Source of the DNA: Lentisphaeria bacterium
GTDB taxonomy: Bacteria > Verrucomicrobiota > Lentisphaeria > Victivallales > UBA1829
Length of the DNA stretch: 50,748 bases
Direction: 5' to 3'
NCBI GenBank assembly: GCA_017541665.1
Contig: JAFXYP010000072.1
Span: forward strand, 1 to 50,748
The position numbers and the translations under genes are program-made. Positions 1-8,249 of this stretch are shown piece by piece. Position 1 is the stretch's first letter. Each line of letters begins with the position of its first letter. Under the pieces are notes generated by a model. It saw only the letters and a program-made list of their open reading frames with translations. It had not been told where the DNA came from and searched no databases.

Positions 1-205
<205 letters not shown>

Positions 206-347
206 TCAAAAGTAATTCATTCTACAGTCGTTTGCGAGATCGTGTCGTTTGTGATGTCCGGTTTTCGGCGCATTCCGGCGCGTCTCAGTGTGTCAAAATG
301 TCGCGCCAATCTGTCGCATTGGCACAGCTGTGTCCCATTTTCCATAA

Positions 348-968
348 TTATTTGGCGGGAGCCGGATTCGCGCCTGCCGCGCGGATCGCGCCAAGACAAT
401 GGATCCTGACGACTCGATTGACGTCGGTCTCCGAGATCGTGCGCAGCCGGTCGATGTACGGACGGACGAACTCCGGCCTGCGTTTGCCGAGGACGCGGAA
501 GATTTCCGGCGCCTCCATGCGGACTCTCTCGTTGCCGTCGTGCAGCAGCTCCGCGAAGACCGGCATGTAGGGACCGTACGGATCGGGCGTGTTCGCGGCG
601 ATGTTCTCCGATGCCCAGATGAAGCTCAGCCGGACATTTGCCTCCTCGTCGCGGGCAAACCGGAAGAGGCCGGACCAGAACGGTTCGACCAAGGTATAAT
701 CGCCGCGTCCGATCCTGCCTAGGGCGTTTACGGCGCGTTCGCGCAGAATCGGTTCCGTGCTGCCGAGAAAAGACGCGACTGCGGAGGCGCCGTTACCCAG
801 TGAAGCGGGAAACGCCAGGCCCATTTCGCCGAGAAGCCAGAGCGCTTTCGCCCGGATCTTCACCGAGCCCGAGGTCAGGAGCGACAGGACATACGGGATG
901 TTCGCCTCCCACCGGTCCCTGTTCTTTGTCAGCGCCCCAAGCTCCTTGTACAGCTCCGATTCGGTCAT
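348..968 (-). CDS. HEAT-repeat protein
   Basis: This 206-residue protein is made of helical repeats with the HEAT signature, for example VKIRAKALWLLGEMG, LRERAVNALGRIG and VRLSFIWASENI. Such proteins are binding scaffolds; no catalytic motif is visible, so the partner and role are unknown. A longer frame opens upstream at 1106, but I chose the ATG at 966-968 because TTGAGGGGG lies directly before it and because the extra 46 residues would read through the uxuA terminator. There is no signal peptide or membrane segment, so it is likely cytoplasmic. It lies between uxuA and dnaK, all on the minus strand. I see no good promoter of its own, so it may depend on readthrough from uxuA. Confidence 0.75.
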   Translation of the reverse strand: MTESELYKELGALTKNRDRWEANIPYVLSLLTSGSVKIRAKALWLLGEMGLAFPASLGNGASAVASFLGSTEPILRERAVNALGRIGRGDYTLVEPFWSGLFRFARDEEANVRLSFIWASENIAANTPDPYGPYMPVFAELLHDGNERVRMEAPEIFRVLGKRRPEFVRPYIDRLRTISETDVNRVVRIHCLGAIRAAGANPAPAK

Positions 969-1045
969 TTCCCCCTCAACTCTTCCGGTTTGCATGCGTG
1001 CGCGAGCGGAAGCCGCGCACTGCCGCAGTGGAGACACCGTCTCCG

Positions 1046-1083
1046 AAAAACGGACCCGGAATCCTTTTCGGGAGACCGGGCCC
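1046..1083 (-). terminator. Intrinsic terminator after uxuA
   Basis: Read on the minus strand, GGGCCCGG (1083-1076) pairs with CCGGGTCC (1059-1052) through eight base pairs including one G-U. A GTTTTT run follows (1051-1046). It lies 24 bases past the uxuA stop and ends the SDR-uxuA unit. Confidence 0.7.
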
Positions 1084-1106
1084 TGAACGATTCGGCATAA
1101 CCTCAA

Positions 1107-2327
1107 TTAAGCCTGCTTGCCGCAGTATTTGAGGTACTGCGGATAGAGGGCGTGCAGGATGCCGAATTCGAGGCCGCGGATTTCGGCGAGGCCCTTCATG
1201 CGTCCGAGCGCGGAATAGCCGGGCGTGATGGGCGCGGTCGCTTCGAGGTCGTTGGCGATCACATGGCCGTGGTCGGGGCGCATCACGATGCGCCAGTCCT
1301 TGCGGCCGGATTCGATGCGGCGGATCTGCTCCTCGACGACGGCCTTCACCATGCCGTACATGTCCACGACGCCTTCCAGGTGGTTGGCCTCGTAGAAATT
1401 GCCCTCGGGCGTGTGCTCGGTGCTGCGCAGGTGGACGAATCCGACGCGGTCGGCGCAGCTCTTGAACATCGGTACGAGGTCGTTTTCCGCGCGGCCGCTG
1501 AAGGAGCCGGTGCAGAAGCAGATGCCGTTTGCCGGGCTGTCGTCCATCGCCAGGAGCTCGGTGATGTCCTGTGCCGTGCTGAAGATGCGCGGGAGTCCGA
1601 GCATCGGGAACGGCGGGTCGTCGGGGTGGATGACGAGCCGGCAGCCGGCTTCCTCGGCGGCGGGGCAGACGGCGTTGAGGAATGCCTTGTGGTTGGCCTT
1701 GAGTTCGTCGCGGCCGATCTCGGCGTAGCGGGACAGCATGGCGCGGACATCGTCGAGCGTAACGCCCTTGAATCCGGGGAAATTGTCCACGATGTCGAGC
1801 TCGAACTGCTTCGCTTCCTCGCGGGACATGCCCTCGAAGAGTTTTTTCGCGCGTTCCACGATCTCCGGGGCGAAGTCCGCCTCGGCTCCCTTCCGCTGAA
1901 GGATGAAGAGCTCGAACGCGGCGAACTTGGTGCGGTTGAAGAAGAGGGTGCGGGAACCGTCCGGGAGCTCGTAGTTCAGGTCGGTGCGGACCCAGTCCAG
2001 CACGGGCATGAAGTTGTAAGTGATGACGGAGAGGCCGCATTTCCCGAGGTTGCGCAGGGAGATGCGGTAATTCTCGTACAGTTCCTCGTAGTTGCCGGAC
2101 TTCGTCTTGATGTTTTCATGGACGGGGAGGCTCTCGACCGCGCTCCAGGTCAGCCCGGCGCGTTCGATCATCTCCTTGCGCTCCATGATGTCCTTCACGG
2201 TCCAGACCTCGCCGTAGGGGATCTGGTGAAGCGAGGTCACGACACCGGTCGCGCCGGTCTGGCGGATCGTCTGAAGCGAAACCGGGTCGTTCGGCCCGAA
2301 CCAGCGGAACGATTCTTCCATCAGCAT
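1107..2327 (-). CDS. uxuA: D-mannonate dehydratase UxuA
   Basis: UxuA removes water from D-mannonate to give 2-keto-3-deoxygluconate in hexuronate (glucuronate) breakdown; it is a cytoplasmic, metal-dependent TIM-barrel enzyme. The 406-residue length matches the family. Diagnostic motifs are visible: the N-terminal FRWFGPNDPV, the HPDDPP loop, and RPDHGH near the C-terminus, whose His/Asp residues belong to the metal and active site. Of the nearby ATGs (2327 and 2321) I chose the upstream one, since AGGAG sits 8 bases before it. It is the second gene of a two-gene operon: the SDR gene ends 28 bases upstream. The product would be fed to KDG kinase and then KDPG aldolase; an eda gene lies at 17778, but no kdgK or uxaC is in the window. 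Confidence 0.96.
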   Translation of the reverse strand: MLMEESFRWFGPNDPVSLQTIRQTGATGVVTSLHQIPYGEVWTVKDIMERKEMIERAGLTWSAVESLPVHENIKTKSGNYEELYENYRISLRNLGKCGLSVITYNFMPVLDWVRTDLNYELPDGSRTLFFNRTKFAAFELFILQRKGAEADFAPEIVERAKKLFEGMSREEAKQFELDIVDNFPGFKGVTLDDVRAMLSRYAEIGRDELKANHKAFLNAVCPAAEEAGCRLVIHPDDPPFPMLGLPRIFSTAQDITELLAMDDSPANGICFCTGSFSGRAENDLVPMFKSCADRVGFVHLRSTEHTPEGNFYEANHLEGVVDMYGMVKAVVEEQIRRIESGRKDWRIVMRPDHGHVIANDLEATAPITPGYSALGRMKGLAEIRGLEFGILHALYPQYLKYCGKQA

Positions 2328-2355
2328 GATGCGTTCTCCTGCGCTTGCGGTGAGT

Positions 2356-3177
2356 TCAGATGCCGGAGAAGGACGAGAAGCCGCCGTCGACCGGGATGAT
2401 CGCGCCGGTCACGAAGCTGGCTGCGTCGGAGAGCAGGTAGTGGATGCAGCCGTAGACTTCGCTCTGGTCGCCGAAACGGCCCATCGGGGTCTTCGCGACG
2501 ACCTGCTTGCCGCGGGCCGTGTAGGAACCATCCTCGTTCACGAGGAGTGCGCGGTTCTGCTTGCCGAGGAAGAATCCGGGGGCGATGGCGTTTACGCGGA
2601 GGCCTTCGCCGAACTTCATGCCGAACTCCATGGCGAGCCAGCGGGTCAGGTTGTCGATCGCGCCCTTGGCGTTCGAATAGCCGATGCCGCGGGAGATGGC
2701 CTGCTTGGCGGCCATGCTGGAGAAGTTCACGATCGCGCCTTTCTTCTGCGCGGCCATGGCTTTCACGAACACGATCGTCGGCAGCAGGGTGCCCTTCAGG
2801 TTCAGGTCGAGCACTTTTTCATATTGGTCGAACTGGAGGTCGAAGATGGTCTGGTCGGGGTTGACCATGGCGCCCGCCATGTTGCCGCCCGCGCCGTTCA
2901 CCAGCGCGTCCACGCGGCCGTGTTCCGCCATGACTTTTTCGTAGACGGATTCGATCATGCCGCGGTCGAGCACGTTGCAGGCGTAGCCGGACACCTTCGG
3001 CGAGATGGTGGCCTTCGCGTCGGCGACGATCTGGTCCACGACTTCCTGCTTCAGGTCCAGCATCACGACTTTTGCGCCCTGTTCCAGCAGATAGCGGGCG
3101 GTCCCGCCGGCGAGCACGCCTGCGGCTCCGGTTACGACGATGACACGGTCTTCGAGATCGAACAAACTGTTTTTCAT
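2356..3177 (-). CDS. SDR oxidoreductase, probable D-mannonate (fructuronate) dehydrogenase
   Basis: This is a classical short-chain dehydrogenase of 273 residues. The Rossmann motif TGAAGVLAGG near residue 17 binds NAD(P), and the catalytic pair is YSNAK with a preceding serine (SSMAAK). Because it is co-transcribed with uxuA, the most likely reaction is the interconversion of D-fructuronate and D-mannonate. In many bacteria an SDR replaces the unrelated UxuB for that step. The substrate is inferred from context; a different sugar acid or gluconate is possible. The frame extends upstream to 3234, but the ATG at 3175-3177 has AGGAG 8 bases before it, and the upstream extension would overlap the promoter. 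It is the first gene of the operon. Confidence 0.88.
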   Translation of the reverse strand: MKNSLFDLEDRVIVVTGAAGVLAGGTARYLLEQGAKVVMLDLKQEVVDQIVADAKATISPKVSGYACNVLDRGMIESVYEKVMAEHGRVDALVNGAGGNMAGAMVNPDQTIFDLQFDQYEKVLDLNLKGTLLPTIVFVKAMAAQKKGAIVNFSSMAAKQAISRGIGYSNAKGAIDNLTRWLAMEFGMKFGEGLRVNAIAPGFFLGKQNRALLVNEDGSYTARGKQVVAKTPMGRFGDQSEVYGCIHYLLSDAASFVTGAIIPVDGGFSSFSGI

Positions 3178-3235
3178 GGGAATCGCTCCTGAAAAAAAGA
3201 AAAAGGGTTGGGTGAATATGATAAAATATAACAAT

Positions 3236-3264
3236 AATATACATCACAAAAGCACTTTTTGCAA
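3236..3264 (-). promoter_or_regulatory. Promoter of the SDR-uxuA operon
   Basis: On the minus strand TTGCAA (3264-3259), 17 bases, then TATATT (3241-3236). The spacer contains an inverted repeat (CAAAA, 5 bases, TTTTG) that could be an operator for a sugar-acid repressor, though its arms are short. The flanks are A/T-rich. The expected start is about 3229, giving a leader of about 50 bases. Confidence 0.75.
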
Positions 3265-3330
3265 ACTTTTTTCTTTTGCGATGATAATATTTGACATTTT
3301 TCGGCTTCTTTTTTCGCGGGACAAACAGAC

Positions 3331-3368
3331 AAAAAACGGCACACCGGAATCTGATTGCCGGTGTGCCG
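3331..3368 (-). terminator. Intrinsic terminator after pheT
   Basis: A perfect 11-bp stem (CGGCACACCGG at 3337-3347 with CCGGTGTGCCG at 3358-3368) is followed on the minus strand by six T residues (3336-3331). It is a textbook rho-independent terminator for the thrS-pheT operon, 70 bases past the pheT stop. Confidence 0.9.
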
Positions 3369-3438
3369 GATGGTGCGGCTGTAAGCCTGTGTCCCGCAGC
3401 GGAAGATCATCCCGGAGCGGGGCGGAGGCTCAGTCAGC

Positions 3439-5841
3439 TCAGCGGAGATCGACCTTGAGTCCTTCCGCGAGGTTTTTGCGGACCTTTTCGTAGAGGACGT
3501 TGACCTCGTCGTCGGTAAGTGTGCGTTCGGGGGAACGGAACACGAGGGAGTAGGCGAGGCTCTTCTTCCCTTCGCCGATGGCCTTGCCCTCGAAGACGTC
3601 GAAGAGGGAGACGGATTCGAGGTTCGGCAGATGGAGCTTGCGGATGAAGTCGAGGACGTCCTGGTTGCGGAGTTTTGCGGGCGCGATGAACGCGATGTCA
3701 CGGGAGACGCTCGGGAACTGGGAGACGGGGACGTAGTATTCGGACTTCTTCGAGGCGTTGAAGACCATATCGAGCTGGATCAGGGCGATGAAGAGCGGGG
3801 TGGTGAGGCGCATGCCCTTGGTCAGCTCGTCGGTGGCCTGTCCGAGCACGCCGGCCTTCTTGCCGTCGATGATGAGCTCGGCGCAGCAGGTTGGGAGGAA
3901 GCGCGGATCGGTGGCGGGGACGAACGTGAACGAGGCGAGGCGGCGTCCGGAAAGGACGGACTCCAGGATGCCCTTCAGGTCGAAGAAATCGTACTGCAAG
4001 CCGCGTTCCTTGGAATAGCGTTCGGGGTGGGCGCAGCCGGTAATGGCGATGCCGAGCTCGTCGCGCTCCTCGGGGTATTTCTCCTGGTTCGCGCAGAAGA
4101 CGTGGCCGATTTCGAAGAAGCCGAGGTCGTAGTTCTTGCGGGCGATGTTGTAGCGGACGGCGTCCAGCAGGCAGGGGAGTAGCGAGGGGCGCATGACCGC
4201 GAGGTCGAGGCTGATCGGGTTATTGGGGCGGATCAGGTCGCCGGGTTCGAAGACGCCGCCGCGAGTGGCGGACGCTTCGCCCATCATGCTGTTGCTGACG
4301 GTTTCGTAGAGGCCGACTCCGGCGAGCTGTTCGCGCAGGTGCGTGATCTTCAGGATGGCGTCGCCGGAGATGTCGGACTGGGTGGCCTTGATCGGGACGT
4401 CCGGGAGCTTGTCGAGGCCGTGGATGCGGGCGACTTCCTCGGCGAGGTCCGCCGGACCCATGACGTCGAGGTCGCGCCAGGAGGGCACTTTGAAGGACGC
4501 GCCGCTTTCGGACTGGCGGACGGTGGCGAAACCGAGGGAATGCAGGATGTCGTCGATGCGGCGGTTGTCGACGTCCATGCCGAGCAGGCTGCGCACGCGG
4601 TCGTATTTGAGGTCGATGATGCGCGCGGGCTTTTCGGGCTGCGCAACGGAGACCAGCGGGGAGACCACGTCGCCGCTGCCGAGTTCGCGGATGAGCTGGG
4701 CAGCGCGCATGCTGGCCGGGACGATCATGGCGCGGTCCGCGCCGCGTTCGAAACGGTAGGACGCTTCCGAGGAGAGTCCGAGGCGGCGGGAGGTCGCACG
4801 GACGGATGCCGGGTCGAACCAGGCGCTTTCCAGCACGACGTCGGTGGTGTCAGCCACGACGCCGGAGTATTCGCCGCCCATGACGCCGGCGATGGCGACA
4901 GGCTTCTCCGTGTCGGCGATGACGAGGTCGTTCGAGGTGAGCTCGTAGGTCTTGCCGTCGAGCGCGGTGATGGTCTCATTGTCCTTTGCGCGGCGGATTA
5001 TGAGGCGTTCGCCCTTCAGGAACCGCATGTCGAACACGTGCAGCGGTTCGCCGAGCTCCATCATGACGAAGTTCGTGATGTCGACGATGTTGTTGATGGG
5101 CCGGATGCCGATGGCGGCGAGGGAGGCCTTCAGCCAGGCCGGGCTTTCGCCGACCTTCACGTTGCGGATGACGCGCGCGGTGTACAGAGGGCAGAGGTCC
5201 GGGGCCTCGACCGTGACCAGGTTGCTCCAGTCGCCGGCGAGTTCGGTCGGGACGCTTTCAGGCGCGGGGAATTTCACTTCGCCGCCGACGAGCGCGGCGA
5301 TGTCGCGCGCGACGCCCCAATAGGAGAGCCAGTCGGGCCGGTTCGGCGTGATCTCGAGCGTGTAGACCGTGTCGGTCGGGACGTAGTCCTGGAGCGGCTT
5401 GCCGATTTCGAACGTGCCGGGGAGCAGCATGAGGCCTTTGTGGTCCTCGCTGAGGCCGAGCTCCTTGGCGGAGCACATCATGCCGAAGGATTCCTCGCCG
5501 CGGATCTTGCCTTTCTTGATCGTGAAGGTGCCGCCTTCACCGTCCGGGAAGACGGTCCCGATGGTGGCGAGCGGGACGATGTTCCCGGCGTCGCAGTTCG
5601 GGGCGCCGCAGACGATCTGGAGCGTTTCGGTGCCGGTGAAGACTTCGCAGATGGAGAGGTGGTCGGAGTTCTCATGTCTGCGGCGGGAGAGGATCTTCGC
5701 GACGATCACGCCGTCCGGGATCTTGCCGATCGTTTCGATCTCCTCGACCTCAAGTCCGGCCATCGTGAGCGCGTTTGCGAGTTCTTCCGGGGAAAGGTTG
5801 ATGTCGATATAGTGTTTCAGTCTAAACAGGGAAAGTTTCAT
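3439..5841 (-). CDS. pheT: Phenylalanyl-tRNA synthetase beta subunit
   Basis: PheT forms the alpha2-beta2 enzyme with PheS that charges tRNA-Phe, and it also carries the editing site. The 800-residue length is usual. Domains in order: an N-terminal core; an EMAP-II-like tRNA-binding domain (about residues 40-150, with IVCGAPNC); the B3/B4 editing domain (about 200-380, with YRFERGAD); B5 (about 400-470); the pseudo-catalytic core; and a C-terminal ferredoxin-fold anticodon-binding domain (about 705-800, ending in LRTLTDDEV-type sequence). It starts 15 bases after the pheS stop and is the last gene of the translation operon, ending at a strong terminator. Confidence 0.98.
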   Translation of the reverse strand: MKLSLFRLKHYIDINLSPEELANALTMAGLEVEEIETIGKIPDGVIVAKILSRRRHENSDHLSICEVFTGTETLQIVCGAPNCDAGNIVPLATIGTVFPDGEGGTFTIKKGKIRGEESFGMMCSAKELGLSEDHKGLMLLPGTFEIGKPLQDYVPTDTVYTLEITPNRPDWLSYWGVARDIAALVGGEVKFPAPESVPTELAGDWSNLVTVEAPDLCPLYTARVIRNVKVGESPAWLKASLAAIGIRPINNIVDITNFVMMELGEPLHVFDMRFLKGERLIIRRAKDNETITALDGKTYELTSNDLVIADTEKPVAIAGVMGGEYSGVVADTTDVVLESAWFDPASVRATSRRLGLSSEASYRFERGADRAMIVPASMRAAQLIRELGSGDVVSPLVSVAQPEKPARIIDLKYDRVRSLLGMDVDNRRIDDILHSLGFATVRQSESGASFKVPSWRDLDVMGPADLAEEVARIHGLDKLPDVPIKATQSDISGDAILKITHLREQLAGVGLYETVSNSMMGEASATRGGVFEPGDLIRPNNPISLDLAVMRPSLLPCLLDAVRYNIARKNYDLGFFEIGHVFCANQEKYPEERDELGIAITGCAHPERYSKERGLQYDFFDLKGILESVLSGRRLASFTFVPATDPRFLPTCCAELIIDGKKAGVLGQATDELTKGMRLTTPLFIALIQLDMVFNASKKSEYYVPVSQFPSVSRDIAFIAPAKLRNQDVLDFIRKLHLPNLESVSLFDVFEGKAIGEGKKSLAYSLVFRSPERTLTDDEVNVLYEKVRKNLAEGLKVDLR

Positions 5842-5856
5842 GTCGGTCTTCCTTTC

Positions 5857-6879
5857 TCAGAACTGTTTGAGGAACCGCAGATCGTTGTCGGAGAAGATAC
5901 GCAGATCGTTGATGCGGTGTTTCAGCATGGTCAGGCGTTCGAGGCCGAATCCGAAGGCGAAGCCCTGGACCTCGTCGGGATCGTATCCGACGTTGCGGAG
6001 AACGGCCGGGTTGACCATGCCGGCGCCCATGATCTCGAGCCAGCCGGAGTTCTTGCAGACGCGGCAGCCCTTGCCGCCGCACATCACGCAGCTGAAGTCG
6101 CACTCGACGCTCGGTTCCGTGAACGGGAAGAAGTGGGGGCGCATGCGGACCTTGACGTCGGTGCCGAAGAATTCCTTCGCGAATTTCAGGATGGTGCTGC
6201 GGAGGTCGGCGAGGGAGACGTCCTTGTCGATGTAGAGGCCCTCGAGCTGGTGGAAGTGCACGCCGTGGGTGGCATCCGGGGTGTCGCGGCGGTAGCAGCG
6301 GCCCGGGGAGACGATGCGCACGGGCGGCTTCGCGCCGAGCATGGTGCGGATCTGGACCGGAGAGGTCTGCGTGCGGAGGAGGCGTCCGTCGGGGAGGTAG
6401 AAGGTGTCCTGCGGGTCGCGGGAAGGATGGTTCGCGGGCGCGTTGAGGGCGTCGAAATTGTACCACACGGTTTCGAGTTCGGGGCCGGTAACGGCGATGA
6501 AGCCCATGCGGCGGAAGATGGAGCAGCAGGCGTCGATGGTCTGGCTGATCGGGTGCTTGCGGCCGAGTGGCCACATGCGGCCGGGGAGGGTGACGTCGAC
6601 GGCGGGCGCATTCTCCGCGGTCTTCGCGTTGATGCGGGCGTTGGCCTCGTTGAGGGCGGCCTGAATGCCCTGTTTGGCCTCGTTGAAGGCCATGCCGGCG
6701 GCGCGTTTGTCTTCGGCCGGCAGCTTGCCCATCATGGGGCTGAGGGCGGTGACGGCGCCGTTGCGTCCGAGCGTGCGGTTCTTGACGGCCTCGACGTCGG
6801 CCGGAGTCGAGGCTGCGGACAGAGCGGTTTTCGCCTCGGCGGTGATGGCCTGAAGCTTTTGCAGCAGTTCTTCCAGCAT
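5857..6879 (-). CDS. pheS: Phenylalanyl-tRNA synthetase alpha subunit
   Basis: PheS is the catalytic class II subunit. The 340-residue protein has an N-terminal coiled-coil tRNA-binding arm (about 1-85) followed by the class II core, with motif 2 (TPDATHGVHFHQLEG), an ECDFSC segment, and motif 3 (GFAFGFGLERLTM) near the end. A Cys cluster (CVMCGGKGCRVC) matches the zinc-ribbon-like insert found in many bacterial PheS proteins. The ATG has AAGGAG 8 bases before it. It lies between rplT and pheT, but a terminator-like hairpin stands just 37 bases before the start with no room for a promoter between them, so expression probably depends on controlled readthrough. Confidence 0.98.
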   Translation of the reverse strand: MLEELLQKLQAITAEAKTALSAASTPADVEAVKNRTLGRNGAVTALSPMMGKLPAEDKRAAGMAFNEAKQGIQAALNEANARINAKTAENAPAVDVTLPGRMWPLGRKHPISQTIDACCSIFRRMGFIAVTGPELETVWYNFDALNAPANHPSRDPQDTFYLPDGRLLRTQTSPVQIRTMLGAKPPVRIVSPGRCYRRDTPDATHGVHFHQLEGLYIDKDVSLADLRSTILKFAKEFFGTDVKVRMRPHFFPFTEPSVECDFSCVMCGGKGCRVCKNSGWLEIMGAGMVNPAVLRNVGYDPDEVQGFAFGFGLERLTMLKHRINDLRIFSDNDLRFLKQF

Positions 6880-6904
6880 GTTGAAAACTCCTTAAGGAAC
6901 TTTG

Positions 6905-6946
6905 AAAAAAGAAAAACGCGGGTCTGCCGGTAGGCGGCAGCCCGCG
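6905..6946 (-). terminator. Terminator-like hairpin between rplT and pheS (possible attenuator)
   Basis: On the minus strand CGCGGG (6946-6941) pairs with CCCGCG (6922-6917), with an inner CTGCC/GGCAG extension, and is followed by TTTTTCTTTTTT (6916-6905). Two further small hairpins precede it: 6989-6995 with 6969-6975, and ACAGA/TCTGT at about 6952-6964. The pheS ribosome binding site follows almost at once. I see no leader peptide ATG in the gap. Either it partly ends the ribosomal-protein transcript or it attenuates pheST. Confidence 0.7.
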
Positions 6947-7006
6947 AATCACAGATAGTCTGTCAGGGGGACGCCGGGCGCAGGGCAGGGCGTCCAGTCG
7001 AGTTCG

Positions 7007-7357
7007 TCAGCAGGCGGCCTTTGCCTTTTCGAGCAGGGCCGTAAATGCCGCGGGATCCTTGACTGCGAGGTCGGCGAGAACCTTGCGGTTCAGGTCGATG
7101 TTCGCCTTCTTGAGTCCGTCGATGAACTTGCTGTAGGTCATGCCCTGTGCGCGGCAGGCGGCGTTGATACGCACCGTCCAGAGGCGGCGGTACTGGCGCT
7201 TTTTCTGCTTGCGGCCTTCATAGGCATGGACGTTCGCCTTGTCGACGGCATCGTACGCTGTGCGGATGCGCTTGGAGCTGGCACCGTAGAAACCTTTTGC
7301 ACGCTCAAGGACGCGTTTGCGGCGTTTTCTCGAATAAACAGCACAAGTAACTCTCAT
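7007..7357 (-). CDS. rplT: Large ribosomal subunit protein bL20
   Basis: bL20 is an early-assembly 50S protein that binds 23S rRNA. The 116 residues match the family length. The basic N-terminus ([20 protein letters not shown]) and the central [20 protein letters not shown] segment are typical. The ATG has AGGAG 8 bases upstream. It follows rpmI by 24 bases in the order infC-rpmI-rplT. In other bacteria bL20 represses this operon through its mRNA; whether that holds here cannot be read from the sequence. Confidence 0.98.
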   Translation of the reverse strand: MRVTCAVYSRKRRKRVLERAKGFYGASSKRIRTAYDAVDKANVHAYEGRKQKKRQYRRLWTVRINAACRAQGMTYSKFIDGLKKANIDLNRKVLADLAVKDPAAFTALLEKAKAAC

Positions 7358-7381
7358 GATGGATTCTCCTGTTTTTCAAGC

Positions 7382-7579
7382 TCAGCCGTAGGGCAGGGCC
7401 TTTTTGATTCTCTGGGCGTGGGCGGCGTCGAGCAGTCCGGCGTTGCGTTTCTGGCGTTTGTTCTTCCCGGACTTGTTCGTCATGAGGTGACGGCGGCCAG
7501 GCTTCGTGAACTTGTAGCCGCCGGAGGCGGTACGTTTCACGCGTTTGGCGATACTCTTGCGAGTCTTCATTTTCGGCAT
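7382..7579 (-). CDS. rpmI: Large ribosomal subunit protein bL35
   Basis: bL35 is a small basic 50S protein of 65 residues. It begins MPKMKTRKSIAKRVK and has the characteristic GRRHLMTNKSGK segment. The start has AAGGAG 8 bases before it. It sits between infC and rplT as in most bacteria, 78 bases after the infC stop, and is translated as part of the thrS-pheT operon. Confidence 0.98.
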   Translation of the reverse strand: MPKMKTRKSIAKRVKRTASGGYKFTKPGRRHLMTNKSGKNKRQKRNAGLLDAAHAQRIKKALPYG

Positions 7580-7657
7580 CGTTTGGTCTCCTTATGTTAG
7601 AGTTTTTTCTCGACCGGACGGGCAGACGCCATCAGCCGTGTCCGGCGGTTTTTTATA

Positions 7658-8170
7658 TCAGCCCTTCGGATTGAAGGACATGTTGATGTTCTTTCCGAGC
7701 AGCTTCGCCGGCGCATCCACGACGGCGACCTCCGCCAGGTCTTCGGTGATCCGTGTCACGAGTTCGAATCCCATTTCCGGGTGCGAGAGTTCGCGGCCCT
7801 TGAATGTGATCGTCACGCGCAGCTTGTTCCCTTCGCCCAGGAACTCCTTCGCATGGTTGAGTTTCACCTCGTAGTCATGCGTGTCGATGTGAAGGCGGAA
7901 TTTGATTTCCTTCACCTTCTGGGCCTGCTGGTTTTTCTTCTGCTCCTTCAACTTCTTCTTCTGTTCGTACAGGAGCTTCCCGAAATCCATGATGCGGCAG
8001 ACGGGCGGGTTGCTGTTTTCCGACACGAGCACGAGGTCCAGATGCGCGGCCTGCGCGGCCTGGCATGCGGCCGCGAGTTTCATGACGCCCAGCTGTTCTC
8101 CGTCGGCCCCGATGATGCGCAGGGGCTTGTCGGAATACGCACGGTCATTGCTTTTCAGTAACTTGGCGAT
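7658..8170 (-). CDS. infC: Translation initiation factor IF-3, with a probable AUC start
   Basis: IF-3 binds the 30S subunit, blocks premature joining with 50S, and checks the start codon. The N-terminal domain (about residues 1-75, with NSNPPVCRIMDFGK), a lysine-rich linker and the C-terminal domain (KEIKFRLHIDTHDYE) are all present. An in-frame ATG exists at 8230, but it has no ribosome binding site and would add 20 non-conserved residues. I place the start at ATC (8168-8170), which has GGAGG 9 bases upstream and gives a 170-residue protein of normal length. In E. coli infC begins with AUU, and IF-3 discriminates against it to control its own synthesis, so a rare AUC start fits the same logic. 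Confidence 0.93.
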   Translation of the reverse strand: MAKLLKSNDRAYSDKPLRIIGADGEQLGVMKLAAACQAAQAAHLDLVLVSENSNPPVCRIMDFGKLLYEQKKKLKEQKKNQQAQKVKEIKFRLHIDTHDYEVKLNHAKEFLGEGNKLRVTITFKGRELSHPEMGFELVTRITEDLAEVAVVDAPAKLLGKNINMSFNPKG

Positions 8171-8249
8171 AGTAAACGCCCTCCATGTGAGATGCTGTCC
8201 GATGCTTCCGCCACGGTGACGAAAGCGCATGAACTAATACTATAGCACA

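Noticed and set aside
6880..7006. A PheM-like leader peptide rich in phenylalanine upstream of pheS.
   Set aside because: There is no ATG-initiated small frame with Phe codons on the minus strand in this gap.
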